Assembly: GCA_009391195.1 (NCBI GenBank) | Contig: VEXB01000009.1 | Span: 1-58,922, forward strand | Source: SAR202 cluster bacterium AC-647-P02_OGT_505m | Lineage (GTDB): Bacteria > Chloroflexota > Dehalococcoidia > Lucifugimonadales > UBA826 | Direction: 5' to 3' | DNA: 58,922 nt | Shown here: positions 45,904 to 54,124 of the stretch, in pieces | Numbering within the stretch: position 1 is the first letter of the stretch | How the letters are laid out: the number at the start of each line of letters is the position of its first letter | Translations under genes and position numbers: made by a program | Notes under the pieces: model-generated | What the model was told of the DNA's origin: nothing | Database searches by the model: none | The model's input: the letters and a program-made list of their open reading frames with translations, nothing else

Positions 45904-47247
45904 TTAGTCTGCGGAGTTTGGAACCGACATTTTCTCAAAGTCTTCTTCCGACTTCTGCCAATCTGGTATGAGAAGTTTGGCCGGATTCTCCAGTAACACG
46001 ATGCTAATAGCCCCACCAATACTGGCAACTATAGACACAACCAGGGCCCAGTTATAACTTTGAAACATGTCATAAATAGGTCCTCCTATCCATCCACCTA
46101 AAGCCATGCCAATACCTGCTCCCAACATTTGAAATCCGTGGGCTCCACCCATTGGTGCATGCCCAAAATATTTTCTGTTAAGAATTGGAAACCCTCCCGT
46201 TTCTCCGCCGTATCCGATACCAAAAGTAACAGCAAATAAATAAAATGCTATCTGTACGTCCCCCCAAAATAGGAATATTACGGGGGCGCCCTGCAAAATA
46301 TAAAATATGGCCATAACGCTTCGGACACCATATCGTTCGCAAAGGACCGGTGTAGTAAGTCTAGTTAATATACTGACCCCAGACATTAGAGTAAAAATCA
46401 TCGAGGCTCTAACCAAGGTCATTCCACTATCGGTTGCCATTGGTATTATCCAGATAAGTATTACTGCATGCCCAACACAGCCCAAAAAATGGATTGAGCT
46501 TAGATTCCAATAAGCAGCAGTTCGACGCATATGACCCTTGAATTCATCCAAAAGCTCTAGCGGCGGAGGTCTTTCACTTAAAGGAGGATCCCCCTCGAGT
46601 GTCCCGTAGGCAACAAGCGACTTATCAGCAGGTCTGTTCTTAAAAACAGATATCATGGCCAGCATTAGTATGGTCGAAACAATCCCTATGGATATGAAGG
46701 AACTTTGCCACCCTATTTCCTCCACCATAAGAGCGATTAGCGGAGTAGCTAAAGCTGGACCCAAGCCCCAAGAAGCCATTATCAATCCCATCGCTAATCC
46801 AAGGTTTCTTCGAAACCAAATCATGGCGGCGGGAATCAAAGGAACAAGAAATATTGCCTGTGCAACACCTAGAATTACCCCATAAGTAACCCAGAAATGC
46901 CAGTATTCCTTCACAAATGCAGTCGTCAGCATCCCAACAAAAAACAAACCAACGCCTGCGAGCATCGCCTTCTTAGCACCGTATCTGTCACCCAAATTAC
47001 CAGCCCAGGGAGATACCACCGCTGTCACTATGCTGCAAATGGCATATGTAGCACTTATATTCCCCTGAGTCCAATTAAATTGTTCCTCCAAAGGGTCAAC
47101 AAAAGCCCCAAAAGACATTCTGATAGATGTCCCAACTATCTGCATTCCTGCAATGATAATAACTATCACCCAGGCGTAGTGCTTATAAAAGGTCTTATCT
47201 CCATTGGATCGGCCCGCAATTATTTGACTCAACGCATTACCTTTCAA
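45904..47247 (-). CDS. MFS transporter, OFA/MCT-like
   Basis: The 447-residue protein has twelve predicted helices beginning HYAWVIVIIIAGMQIVGTSIR, with GNLGDRYGAKKAML at the loop 2-3 motif and NRPADKSLVAYG in the central loop. It most resembles oxalate/formate- or monocarboxylate-type carriers. Start TTG 47247 lies 6 bp after the stop of a proposed small membrane ORF, and its GAGG overlaps that stop, so translation looks coupled. It is followed by amidase, MR/MLE and a second MFS gene, and is likely the uptake carrier for the amidase substrate. Confidence 0.86.
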   Translation of the reverse strand: MKGNALSQIIAGRSNGDKTFYKHYAWVIVIIIAGMQIVGTSIRMSFGAFVDPLEEQFNWTQGNISATYAICSIVTAVVSPWAGNLGDRYGAKKAMLAGVGLFFVGMLTTAFVKEYWHFWVTYGVILGVAQAIFLVPLIPAAMIWFRRNLGLAMGLIMASWGLGPALATPLIALMVEEIGWQSSFISIGIVSTILMLAMISVFKNRPADKSLVAYGTLEGDPPLSERPPPLELLDEFKGHMRRTAAYWNLSSIHFLGCVGHAVILIWIIPMATDSGMTLVRASMIFTLMSGVSILTRLTTPVLCERYGVRSVMAIFYILQGAPVIFLFWGDVQIAFYLFAVTFGIGYGGETGGFPILNRKYFGHAPMGGAHGFQMLGAGIGMALGGWIGGPIYDMFQSYNWALVVSIVASIGGAISIVLLENPAKLLIPDWQKSEEDFEKMSVPNSAD

Positions 47248-47253
47248 AGAACC

Positions 47254-47457
47254 TCAATGTAGTGGACATGCCCACAAGGCAGCCTGTTCCCATGGCTGTT
47301 TATTAATCGAACCAACAACATCATCAGATCTTCCTTCTAACTGCGAGGTGGCGGCGGCGGCGGAAAGATAAATGAAAAGTGCCACACTAACAACCGCAAC
47401 AAAAAGGAACTGGAGCGGTACTCCAAGGATCCGAGATCCTATTTTAAAACCTGAAAT
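47254..47457 (-). CDS. proposed small single-pass membrane protein with ATT start
   Basis: A 67-codon open frame precedes the MFS gene. It has no ATG, GTG or TTG before its hydrophobic part. AAGGAG (47465-47470) lies 7 nt before ATT 47457, and a good promoter stands just upstream. The product would read SGFKIGSRILGVP, then a membrane helix VPLQFLFVAVVSVALFIYL, an Ala run, and a polar tail ending WACPLH. Its TGA is 6 bp before the MFS start. It could be a small transporter partner, a leader peptide controlling the operon, or chance. The helix and the promoter-SD arrangement make me favour a real gene, but there is no family match. Confidence 0.4.
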   Translation of the reverse strand: MSGFKIGSRILGVPLQFLFVAVVSVALFIYLSAAAATSQLEGRSDDVVGSINKQPWEQAALWACPLH

Positions 47458-47468
47458 ATTCCCACTCC

Positions 47469-47514
47469 TTGTCGTGCTTGCGACAATTATAGTCAGTCAA
47501 AGAGAAAATGTCTG
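47469..47514 (-). promoter_or_regulatory. promoter with palindromic operator for the transporter-amidase operon
   Basis: On the minus strand CAGACA (47509-47514), a 17-bp spacer and TATAAT (47486-47491) form a good promoter. A 6-bp inverted repeat TTGTCG-N6-CGACAA (47469-47486) touches the -10 and spans the expected start point. A repressor bound there would block initiation; as RNA it would be a small stem next to the Shine-Dalgarno. Confidence 0.6.
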
Positions 47515-47690
47515 CTCAAAGTAGGCCATTTAATAAAGATCTGGGTAGCTATAATGCCCAATTTCAATCGAGTAGTATGAAAACATGGTCTGCTTTTGAT
47601 ACCCTAGCGAAACTCTCGTGATCTTGGGAGAGCAAATCATAACGTTTTAAGCAGTACAACAGGAACATAATCGCCTGAGGAGTGAAAATA

Positions 47691-48479
47691 ATGAGAGCAA
47701 ATTCTATAAGGGAAAAATTGAATTCAGACACACCTACGCTTAGCACCCATATACATAGTGTTTGGCCTTCTGAAATAGAGGCTCTTGGTCATACAGGGAT
47801 ATATGACTATGTTGAATTCGTTGCTGAGTATGGACCATCCGATTTACATGATTTAGACAATATGGTCAGAGCAGCAGAACTTCACAATCTAGGATCTATG
47901 TTTAAGATCGATCAGAGCCTTATGCCCTTTCTAGCTCAGAGGGGAATAGGCGCCGGATTCGAGAGTATTTTATTCACAGACGTGAGAAGCATTGAGGAAG
48001 TAAGGGATTGTATTAAAGCAGCCCGAGCTGATCACCCGGATCAGGGCGGATTGTATGGAGTTGCAACTCGCAGAAACTCCTACATGGGCTACGGAGGGTC
48101 ACCTGAATACGTAGAGGCCCTGGGTGATGTTGTTTTGGCATTCATGATTGAGAAAAAAGGGGCTGTTGATAACCTCGAAGAAATTCTATCCGAACCAGGC
48201 GTCGAGATGACGCAGTGGGGAGGTGCAGATTATTCAATGAACATTGGAAAACCAAGACAGATGAGTGATCCGGAGGTTGCAGCCGCAAAAAAGAAAACAT
48301 TTGAGGTTTCTCTCAAAATGGGTGTCCCACCACGTGCAGAAATTCAGTCGGCCGATGAAATGAAAGAATATTTGGACATGGGAGTCAGGCATTTCTCTTT
48401 AGGCACAGACATCACTATTCTCTATTCCTACTGGAAGAACGAAGGCGAAAAAGTTCTCAGGGCTATGGAAGGTGAATAG
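47691..48479 (+). CDS. HpcH/HpaI-family aldolase
   Basis: A class II pyruvate aldolase-like enzyme (the HpcH/HpaI and citramalyl/macrophomate group) that splits 2-keto-4-hydroxy acids in a metal-dependent retro-aldol reaction. The 262-residue TIM barrel has STHIHSVWPSEIEALGHTG, GAGFESILFTDVRSIEEV, GVATRRNSYMGYG and the MIEKKGAVDNLEEIL segment (metal-binding Glu). ATG 47691 is preceded by GAGGAG at 8 nt; the frame opens 9 bp earlier. It begins a plus-strand run with an SDR, a dienelactone hydrolase and a small protein, divergent from the transporter-amidase operon. The steps fit keto-acid breakdown. Confidence 0.88.
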   Translation: MRANSIREKLNSDTPTLSTHIHSVWPSEIEALGHTGIYDYVEFVAEYGPSDLHDLDNMVRAAELHNLGSMFKIDQSLMPFLAQRGIGAGFESILFTDVRSIEEVRDCIKAARADHPDQGGLYGVATRRNSYMGYGGSPEYVEALGDVVLAFMIEKKGAVDNLEEILSEPGVEMTQWGGADYSMNIGKPRQMSDPEVAAAKKKTFEVSLKMGVPPRAEIQSADEMKEYLDMGVRHFSLGTDITILYSYWKNEGEKVLRAMEGE

Positions 48480-48502
48480 AAAACCACAGGGGCACAAAAA
48501 GT

Positions 48503-49297
48503 ATGGATCTTGATCTTTGCGGAAAACGCGCAGTTATTACTGGTGGAAGTAGAGGAATAGGCAAATCTATTGCAATCGTTCTGGCATCGGAAGGAGCGGA
48601 AGTCGTCATTTGCGGTCGCAACAAGGATTCATTGGAAAAAGCTGCGGCGGATATATTGAAAGAAACGGGTAAGTCCATACTTGCTGTCGTGGCGGACACG
48701 ACAAAAACAGCATCAGTTGAATCTTTTATTGCAGCAGCAGCAGATCACCTTGGGGGAATAGACATATTGGTCAACAACGCAGCCGCCCCAGGTGGACTAG
48801 TGATGGGACCACTCAATACGGCAAACCCTGACGAATTACTTGCAGACATAGATACGAAAGTAGTTGGGTACATGAGAGTAGCCAAGGCAGCGGCCCCTCA
48901 TTTAAAAAATGGCGGCTGGGGCAGGATAATCAATATCGGTGGTCTTGCCGCGCGTAGCGCAGGTGCCATAAGTGGGATGAGAAACGTAGCACTAACTCAC
49001 TTCACGAAAACATTGTCCAACGAGTTGGGGCCACAAGGAATCAATGTAAATATCATCCATCCAGGGGCTACTAGGACTGAAAGAACGGCCCCAATGAATC
49101 AAGCACAGGCCAAAGAAAGAAATGTCTCAGTCAAAGACGTGGAAGATGCTGCCAGCGCAGGAATAGACATAAGAAGGATAGTCGAATCAGAGGAGGTGGC
49201 TTTCCTTGCAGCTTTTCTTGCCTCACCAAAATCTTCAGCTATAACAGGAGAAGCAATCGCCGCAGGTGGTGGGGTTGGTTCGGCGGTTTTCCAATAG
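48503..49297 (+). CDS. SDR-family protein lacking the catalytic triad
   Basis: The Rossmann part is normal: ITGGSRGIGKSIAIVL (TGxxxGIG), ICGRN, and VNNAAAPGG. The active site is not. Where most SDRs have NISS, Tyr-x3-Lys, this 264-residue protein has NIGG (146-147), then S157 for Tyr and N161 for Lys (ISGMRNVALTHFTKTLS). The rest, including GINVNIIHPG and the C-terminal ITGEAIAAGGG, follows the classical fold. A known SDR subgroup also departs from YxxxK, so this may be a family trait. It may bind NAD(P) without reduction, use other residues, or be a binding protein. It lies 23 bp after the aldolase gene. Confidence 0.85.
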   Translation: MDLDLCGKRAVITGGSRGIGKSIAIVLASEGAEVVICGRNKDSLEKAAADILKETGKSILAVVADTTKTASVESFIAAAADHLGGIDILVNNAAAPGGLVMGPLNTANPDELLADIDTKVVGYMRVAKAAAPHLKNGGWGRIINIGGLAARSAGAISGMRNVALTHFTKTLSNELGPQGINVNIIHPGATRTERTAPMNQAQAKERNVSVKDVEDAASAGIDIRRIVESEEVAFLAAFLASPKSSAITGEAIAAGGGVGSAVFQ

Positions 49298-49326
49298 AAA
49301 AGTAAACACCGAAGAGGAGAATTAAT

Positions 49327-50082
49327 ATGTACACGACGGAACAGTATGAAGGAATGATCGCTGAGACGATAACACTAAAAGGACATAACGGAGACGAAAT
49401 TCACACATATTTCGCAAGACCACAAGGACCAGGTCCGTTTCCTGCTGTAGTAGTTATACACCATCTACCGGGATGGGACGAAATCTACAGAGATTTTACC
49501 CGTAAGCTAGCACACCACGGCTACTTAGCTATTTCACCCGACCTCTACTGCAGAGACGCCCACGGAACCCCAGAAGATGTTGCATCAGCTATAAGGGCAG
49601 ACGGAGGGGCACCCGATGACAGAGTATTGGGTGATGTTCAGGCAGCTGCTGACTACGTACTATCACTGCCGTCATCCAACGGTAAAGTAGGTGTTTGGGG
49701 AACATGCTCAGGAGGAAGACATGCGTTCCTAGCTGGCTGCAAACTGACTGTTTTTGATGCCGTGATTGAATGCTGGGGTGGAAACGTCATTATGTCTCAA
49801 GACCAGCTGACTGAAAAACAACCCGTATCACCGAATGAGTACACCAACGATCTCAATGCGCCAATATTAGGTCTATTTGGAGACCTAGATCAAAGCCCCA
49901 CAAAGGAACAGGTTGACCAACACGAATCAGAGCTGAAAGCGGCTGGGAAAGACTATGAATTTCACAGATACCCTGAAGCAGGGCATGGGTTTTTCTACTA
50001 TCACGCGCCAATTTATCATCAGGCATCCGCAGTGGACGGATGGGAAAAAATGTTTGATTTTCTCGCTAGAAAACTGAACTGA
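49327..50082 (+). CDS. dienelactone hydrolase family protein
   Basis: An alpha/beta hydrolase that opens lactones in aromatic or muconate pathways. The 251-residue protein has the Cys-Asp-His triad: C127 in WGTCSGGRHAF, D188 in LFGDLDQSP and H220 in PEAGHGFF. VVVIHHLPGW and LAHHGYLAISPDLYCR match the family. It follows the atypical SDR by about 30 bp and has GAGGAG before its ATG. Next to an aldolase it suggests ring opening, then chain cleavage. The natural lactone is unknown. No signal peptide. Confidence 0.9.
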   Translation: MYTTEQYEGMIAETITLKGHNGDEIHTYFARPQGPGPFPAVVVIHHLPGWDEIYRDFTRKLAHHGYLAISPDLYCRDAHGTPEDVASAIRADGGAPDDRVLGDVQAAADYVLSLPSSNGKVGVWGTCSGGRHAFLAGCKLTVFDAVIECWGGNVIMSQDQLTEKQPVSPNEYTNDLNAPILGLFGDLDQSPTKEQVDQHESELKAAGKDYEFHRYPEAGHGFFYYHAPIYHQASAVDGWEKMFDFLARKLN

Positions 50083-50128
50083 TATTTAACAAACTTCCCG
50101 AACAGAAAAAATTTTTGGAGTACTAAAC

Positions 50129-50407
50129 ATGTGTACGATGATTTGTGAAAGAGCACCCATGGAAGGAAGTGCGAAGGGGAGAGATGGTTGGTTCCCTCTT
50201 AAGAACGCGAATGTATCTTATGACCATCCATTCAGCGCTCCGTGGGAATATGCTGTCAATATAGACTTTGTAAACGAAGATAGAGGAGTAGGTGCAAGAG
50301 TAGCTGTTGAACTCAGTCCCGAATCTGCGAAATCCCTCGCAGATTCCATAATAAAGGCCTTAGAACGCGGAGAAGCAGACCCTCAAATTCAGATATCCGT
50401 TCTCTAG
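50129..50407 (+). CDS. small MCTMI-type conserved protein
   Basis: The 92-residue soluble protein begins MCTMICERAPMEGSAKGRDG and continues WFPLKNANVSYDHPFSAPWE. It resembles a small uncharacterised family that I recall as DUF6295, but I cannot confirm the number. Two cysteines (C2, C6), a His-Asp pair (YDHP) and the end ARVAVELSPESAKSLADSII are visible, suggesting a compact alpha/beta fold. GGAG stands before the ATG and the gene follows dienelactone hydrolase by 46 bp, so it probably belongs to the same operon. Its function is unknown; metal or thiol binding is possible from the residues. Confidence 0.75.
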   Translation: MCTMICERAPMEGSAKGRDGWFPLKNANVSYDHPFSAPWEYAVNIDFVNEDRGVGARVAVELSPESAKSLADSIIKALERGEADPQIQISVL

Positions 50408-50411
50408 TCCT

Positions 50412-50475
50412 CATAATCCACTGTAACGTTTTTGATTATGGTGATTTCCAGGCTCTCTTCGGATCTTTTAAGATC
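50412..50475. terminator. convergent region with two weak hairpins
   Basis: CATAATC (50412-50418) pairs with GATTATG (50434-50440), with TTTTT just before the right arm. GATCTT-TT-AAGATC (50462-50475) is a short perfect hairpin overlapping the end of the convergent DUF454 gene. They are plausible ends for both transcripts, but neither is a classical GC-stem-plus-T-tract terminator. Confidence 0.3.
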
Positions 50476-50854
50476 GCACAGTGGGCCTGGAAAGTATGTA
50501 CCAAGTACCCACAATCGCTAGAACCACCACGATCCCCTTAAACATATAGAAAAGTGCGTCATATTCAGTAAAAAACACTGATATCCCACTAAAGATCCAA
50601 ATACAGCTCACAGAAATCCACTTCGCTCTTTTTGGCATTCCACCAGTCTCTAAGAACCTCTTGACCGGTTTCCCAAACATTCGGTGCTCTGTAACCCATC
50701 GATACATTCTGTCGTTAGATCTTACAAAACATGCAGCCGAGAGAATCAGAAAAATCGTGCCCGGAAGGCCTGGTAAAACATACCCGGCTATTCCAACACC
50801 CAGAAAAATGAATCCAGCAGCATATAGTAAGTAAACCTTTATTCTATTAATCAT
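50468..50854 (-). CDS. DUF454/YbaN-family inner membrane protein
   Basis: The 128-residue membrane protein has the YbaN-type signature: a first helix LYAAGFIFLGVGIAGYVLPGLPGTIFLILSAACFVRSN-like block in which GVxGxVLPGLPG and AxxFxRS are conserved, then WVTEHRMFGKPVKRFLETGGMPKRAKW, and two more helices at the C-terminus. The family is widespread and uncharacterised. It stands alone and convergent to the preceding operon; no function follows from context. The start ATG 50854 has no clear Shine-Dalgarno. Confidence 0.85.
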   Translation of the reverse strand: MINRIKVYLLYAAGFIFLGVGIAGYVLPGLPGTIFLILSAACFVRSNDRMYRWVTEHRMFGKPVKRFLETGGMPKRAKWISVSCIWIFSGISVFFTEYDALFYMFKGIVVVLAIVGTWYILSRPTVRS

Positions 50855-51008
50855 CTGCTAATGTATATCTACTGAAAGTAATTTAATGTTTAAGTTACAA
50901 GTGCTAATCATACAACGTTCATTTTATAAGTGTCGCGTTCAGTGTTGAAGTCCATGAAGTTGTTTGAGAGATCGAAAACCATCCATTTAACCAAAAGCAG
51001 GATCGATA

Positions 51009-51797
51009 ATGTCAACATTAAGATTGGAAGGAAAGGTAGCGATTATTACAGGTGGTACATCTGGAATGGGGCGAGCTGCCGCAGAATTATTTTCCAAAGA
51101 AGGTGCAAAAGTCGCCATAGCTGGAAGACGAATAGAAAAGGGAGAAATGGTGGCGGATGGGATCCGTAAAAAGGGAGGATCTGCAATATTTGTCCAGACC
51201 GATGTTTCAAATACTGAAGACGTAAAAAAATTAATAGAAAAAACCATATCTGAGTACGGGGCTATTGATGTGTTGTTCAATAATGCAGGAATAAATAATT
51301 CAGGTGAAGGCGATCCGCACAACGAAGATGAGCTACTGTACGATGAGATCATGGGAATCAATTTAAAGGGAGCATTCCTTTGCACTAAATATGTTGTGCC
51401 TCACATGATTAAGGGAGGGGGGGGATCGATAATAAATAACTCGTCTGTTCTTGACTCTAGAGCAAATTCCTCTTCATCAACGTCATACCATGTGTCAAAA
51501 GGTGGATTAGCAATGTTGACAAAAAAATCTGCCGTTTCCTATGCCAAATACAACATAAGAATCAACAGCGTCCAACCTGGCGCAATCGCGACTGAAATGG
51601 CAGGAATAGACTGGGATCAATTGCGGGACGAGTCATTAATAAATTCCAGAGAAAAATTACAACCAATCCAACGAATGGGTCATCCCATAGATGTCGCCTA
51701 CGCGGCGCTTTATTTTGCATCAGATGAGTCTAATTTTGTTACCGGTGCTAGCCTACTAGTAGATGGGGGAACAAGTGCAGTGTATGGCAATACCTAA
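51009..51797 (+). CDS. SDR-family oxidoreductase
   Basis: A classical short-chain dehydrogenase of 262 residues with all working motifs: TGGTSGMGRAAAEL for NAD(P), FNNAG, NNSSVLDS for the catalytic serine, and Y-x3-K in SYHVSKGGLAML. ADP-ribose selectivity is hinted at by IAGRR, which often goes with NADP, but this is not firm. It probably interconverts a hydroxyl and a ketone. AGGAT precedes the ATG at 6 nt. An MFS gene follows after a 133-bp spacer with repeats. It contrasts with the motif-less SDR at 48.5 kb. Confidence 0.92.
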   Translation: MSTLRLEGKVAIITGGTSGMGRAAAELFSKEGAKVAIAGRRIEKGEMVADGIRKKGGSAIFVQTDVSNTEDVKKLIEKTISEYGAIDVLFNNAGINNSGEGDPHNEDELLYDEIMGINLKGAFLCTKYVVPHMIKGGGGSIINNSSVLDSRANSSSSTSYHVSKGGLAMLTKKSAVSYAKYNIRINSVQPGAIATEMAGIDWDQLRDESLINSREKLQPIQRMGHPIDVAYAALYFASDESNFVTGASLLVDGGTSAVYGNT

Positions 51798-51832
51798 CAT
51801 ATCGGGGCAATACCAGTGAACACGGGGCAATA
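51786..51832. repeat. three direct repeats with exact 20-bp period
   Basis: GGCAATA occurs at 51786-51792, 51806-51812 and 51826-51832. The first two copies match as GGCAATACC and the last two as CGGGGCAATA. The first copy lies inside the 3' end of the SDR gene; the others are in the spacer before the MFS gene. A spacing of two helical turns puts all three on one DNA face, as for cooperative regulator sites. Confidence 0.55.
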
Positions 51833-51874
51833 ATTTTGAGTCCTAATCGCCTGTAAATTATTGATTAATATCTC

Positions 51875-51880
51875 TATAAT
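51875..51880 (+). promoter_or_regulatory. candidate -10 box for the MFS gene at 51931
   Basis: TATAAT stands 50 bp before the GTG start. No good -35 is seen at 16-18 bp (TGTAAA at 17), so activation by a factor bound at the upstream 20-bp repeats is conceivable. Confidence 0.35.
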
Positions 51881-51930
51881 CAAGCGGTTGTGTTTACGAA
51901 TAACTCTACATTGGGATCGAGATACCAATA

Positions 51931-53247
51931 GTGAATTTGAGAAAAGATTCAGATGAAGAATCAGATAATAAGACTGAAGATGGTACACATTCTAACGTAA
52001 AGCTTAGACCATGGTCCGCGTTCGAATTCTCGGGATTTCGCATGATGTGGCTCTCTGGAGTTTCGTCATCAGTTACTATGCAAATGCGAAATATCGGGTT
52101 TGGTGTATGGCTATATGAGGAAACGGGCTCGGGCGTAATGCTCGGCCTCCTCGGTATCGTCCAACTGGTAGCACAAATGCCAGCAACTCTTTTTGGTGGG
52201 GCTTTCGCAGACTCGATGGACCGAAGGAAGCTAATCACTTTTACCCAAAGCTTTAGTTTTATATTAATTGCTCTAGCGACAGTATTGCTTTTATCCGATC
52301 AATTGAGACCATGGCACATCTATACCATCGTCCTAATACTTGGATTGACTAGTACTCTTGGGGGACCGGCACGATCTGCCATAACGGCCAATATAGTCCC
52401 CACATCACATTTAATGCACGCGGTCACCTCAAATACGGCCACCTATCAAATTAGTTCCATATTAAGTCCGTTAATGTTCACAGCGGCATACGAATTCATC
52501 GGCATTTCTGCCGTGTTCATATTGGGTGTCATTACTTCCGTACCTGCCACTGTAATGCCATTATTTGTAAAACTGCGCTACAGCCTAATGGAAAAAGATG
52601 AAAAATCTAATGAAGCACCCATGATTCAAAGGTTATGGGAAGGGTTTACCTTCGTTAGAAACCACCCCATATTGCCAGGTTTATACATTATGGACATAGG
52701 CGTAACGGTAGTTAGCTACTACAGAGAAATTATGCCCCTGATAGTGGACAAACTTTTCAGACAAGGAGCCTGGGCTATAGGACCTTTGACAGCAGCAAAC
52801 TCACTTGGCGGCGTAGCGGGAAGTTTTCTCGTATTGTTTATGGCCAACTTCAGAGCCAAAGGAATGTTGGTTCTATATGCCACAAGCACTTACGCCATCT
52901 TACTGTTTGCGTTTGGATCACTACAATTTTTACCAGGTAATCCTATTATTGTCTTGGTGATAGGTGGTGCAGTAATATCCGGATTGGGCATGACTGACGC
53001 CATTGGAATGACAACTCGGCAAACCACGGTCCAATTAACAACCCCGGATAATATGCGGGGAAGAGCTGTTAGTTTCCATTCATTCTGCGCAATGTCAGCC
53101 AACAATATTGGCACATTTGAAGTGGGATACATGTCTTCAAGGATTGGTGCAGGTAACACTATGCTGCTTGGTGGTGTGGTTGCAGTACTGGTAGTGATCG
53201 CCGTTTGGAGACTTATTTCAGGTCTCAGAAATTACAGGTACCCATAG
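51931..53247 (+). CDS. MFS transporter, DHA3/EntS-like
   Basis: The 438-residue protein has an acidic N-terminal tail of about 28 residues, then FEFSGFRMMWLSGVSSSVTMQMR and twelve helices. GGAFADSMDRRKLITFTQ is the MFS_3 loop motif and GLGMTDAIGMTTRQTTVQLTTPDNMRGRAVS is the matching C-terminal family block. It is an exporter-type carrier by family; the cargo is unknown. GTG 51931 gives the longest form and has no strong Shine-Dalgarno. It lies downstream of a possible repeat-regulated promoter and convergent with the aldo/keto reductase gene, 10 bp apart. Confidence 0.85.
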   Translation: MNLRKDSDEESDNKTEDGTHSNVKLRPWSAFEFSGFRMMWLSGVSSSVTMQMRNIGFGVWLYEETGSGVMLGLLGIVQLVAQMPATLFGGAFADSMDRRKLITFTQSFSFILIALATVLLLSDQLRPWHIYTIVLILGLTSTLGGPARSAITANIVPTSHLMHAVTSNTATYQISSILSPLMFTAAYEFIGISAVFILGVITSVPATVMPLFVKLRYSLMEKDEKSNEAPMIQRLWEGFTFVRNHPILPGLYIMDIGVTVVSYYREIMPLIVDKLFRQGAWAIGPLTAANSLGGVAGSFLVLFMANFRAKGMLVLYATSTYAILLFAFGSLQFLPGNPIIVLVIGGAVISGLGMTDAIGMTTRQTTVQLTTPDNMRGRAVSFHSFCAMSANNIGTFEVGYMSSRIGAGNTMLLGGVVAVLVVIAVWRLISGLRNYRYP

Positions 53248-53257
53248 TTGTTTCAAT

Positions 53258-54124
53258 TTATAGAATCGCAAGAGCCGGGTGTGGACGAGGAGGATTCTGT
53301 CCGTCTACTATCTCATCCTGTCGGTTCTCAGATAGAGTCTCAAATCTTTCTGCTGCATCTAAAACCATCGGCAATAGAGTAGCTTCGCCACAACTGGGAG
53401 CAGTATGTATTGGCTGTGAAAGTTGCCACCAAAGAGCTTGTTCTATCTCTGGCTGTTCACGATGCGCATCGTACCAGGTCCCAATGTCGGGAATTATTCC
53501 TTCCCATCCTCCACGGGCAAGCATTTTAATAGCCTGAACTCCAACATCCTTCCTATTACAAATTGCTATTAATTCTTCTGCATCAGACCTGTACTTGGAA
53601 TTCTTATACATTGCGGCATTGACCGGAAACATAACAGTATCAAAATCATATCTGTCTAATGCCTCCATATGAGTTCGAGGTACCGTGGGGCCATGACCAG
53701 TTATACCAATCCATTTAGTTAGTCCCTGATCCTTCATCTCTATAAGAGTTTGAAGCGCCCCTCCGTCGGAAGTCACTACATCCAAAGTATCTTTGTCTAT
53801 CACGGAATGAAGTTGAAAAAGATCAAAGGAATCTACATTCATTCTGTCCATTATATTTTCGACATTCCTCCAAGCGTCATCCCTCGTTCTCATAGGGGTT
53901 TTCGCACCAAGAAACATTTTGGAGCGAAGGTCAGGCATCCATGGAGCTACTCTTTCCATAGCACTCGCATAGCCGGGAGCTATATCTATGTGGTTAACAC
54001 CATGATCAAGAGAAAGTTGAATAACACGATCGGCAGCGTCCTGATCGAGTTTACCTATTGAATAGGAGCCAAACGTTACAACACTGCTTAAATGCTCAGT
54101 TCTTCCAAGTCTACGTTTTTCCAT
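53258..54124 (-). CDS. aldo/keto reductase
   Basis: An NADPH-type TIM-barrel reductase of 288 residues. The AKR tetrad can be placed as Asp in HIDIAPGY, the Tyr of the same GY, Lys in FLGAKTP and His in FQLHSV. RLGRTEHLSSVVTFGSYSIG is a typical start. The C-terminal cofactor part (GVQAIKMLARGGW) departs from the usual YSPL/GRGFLTG pattern. I use ATG 54124, for which GGAG stands 9 nt upstream; ATGs at 54130 and 54139 are in frame but overlap that site. Its substrate is unknown, probably an aldehyde or ketone from the neighbouring catabolic steps. Confidence 0.86.
   Translation of the reverse strand: MEKRRLGRTEHLSSVVTFGSYSIGKLDQDAADRVIQLSLDHGVNHIDIAPGYASAMERVAPWMPDLRSKMFLGAKTPMRTRDDAWRNVENIMDRMNVDSFDLFQLHSVIDKDTLDVVTSDGGALQTLIEMKDQGLTKWIGITGHGPTVPRTHMEALDRYDFDTVMFPVNAAMYKNSKYRSDAEELIAICNRKDVGVQAIKMLARGGWEGIIPDIGTWYDAHREQPEIEQALWWQLSQPIHTAPSCGEATLLPMVLDAAERFETLSENRQDEIVDGQNPPRPHPALAIL

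Noticed and set aside
47346-47363. GGCGGC trinucleotide run
   Set aside because: Explained as four GCC alanine codons within the proposed small membrane ORF; too short to call a separate repeat.
50930-51169. 79-codon plus-strand frame before the SDR gene
   Set aside because: It runs out of frame into the well-supported SDR coding sequence, so it is a shadow frame.
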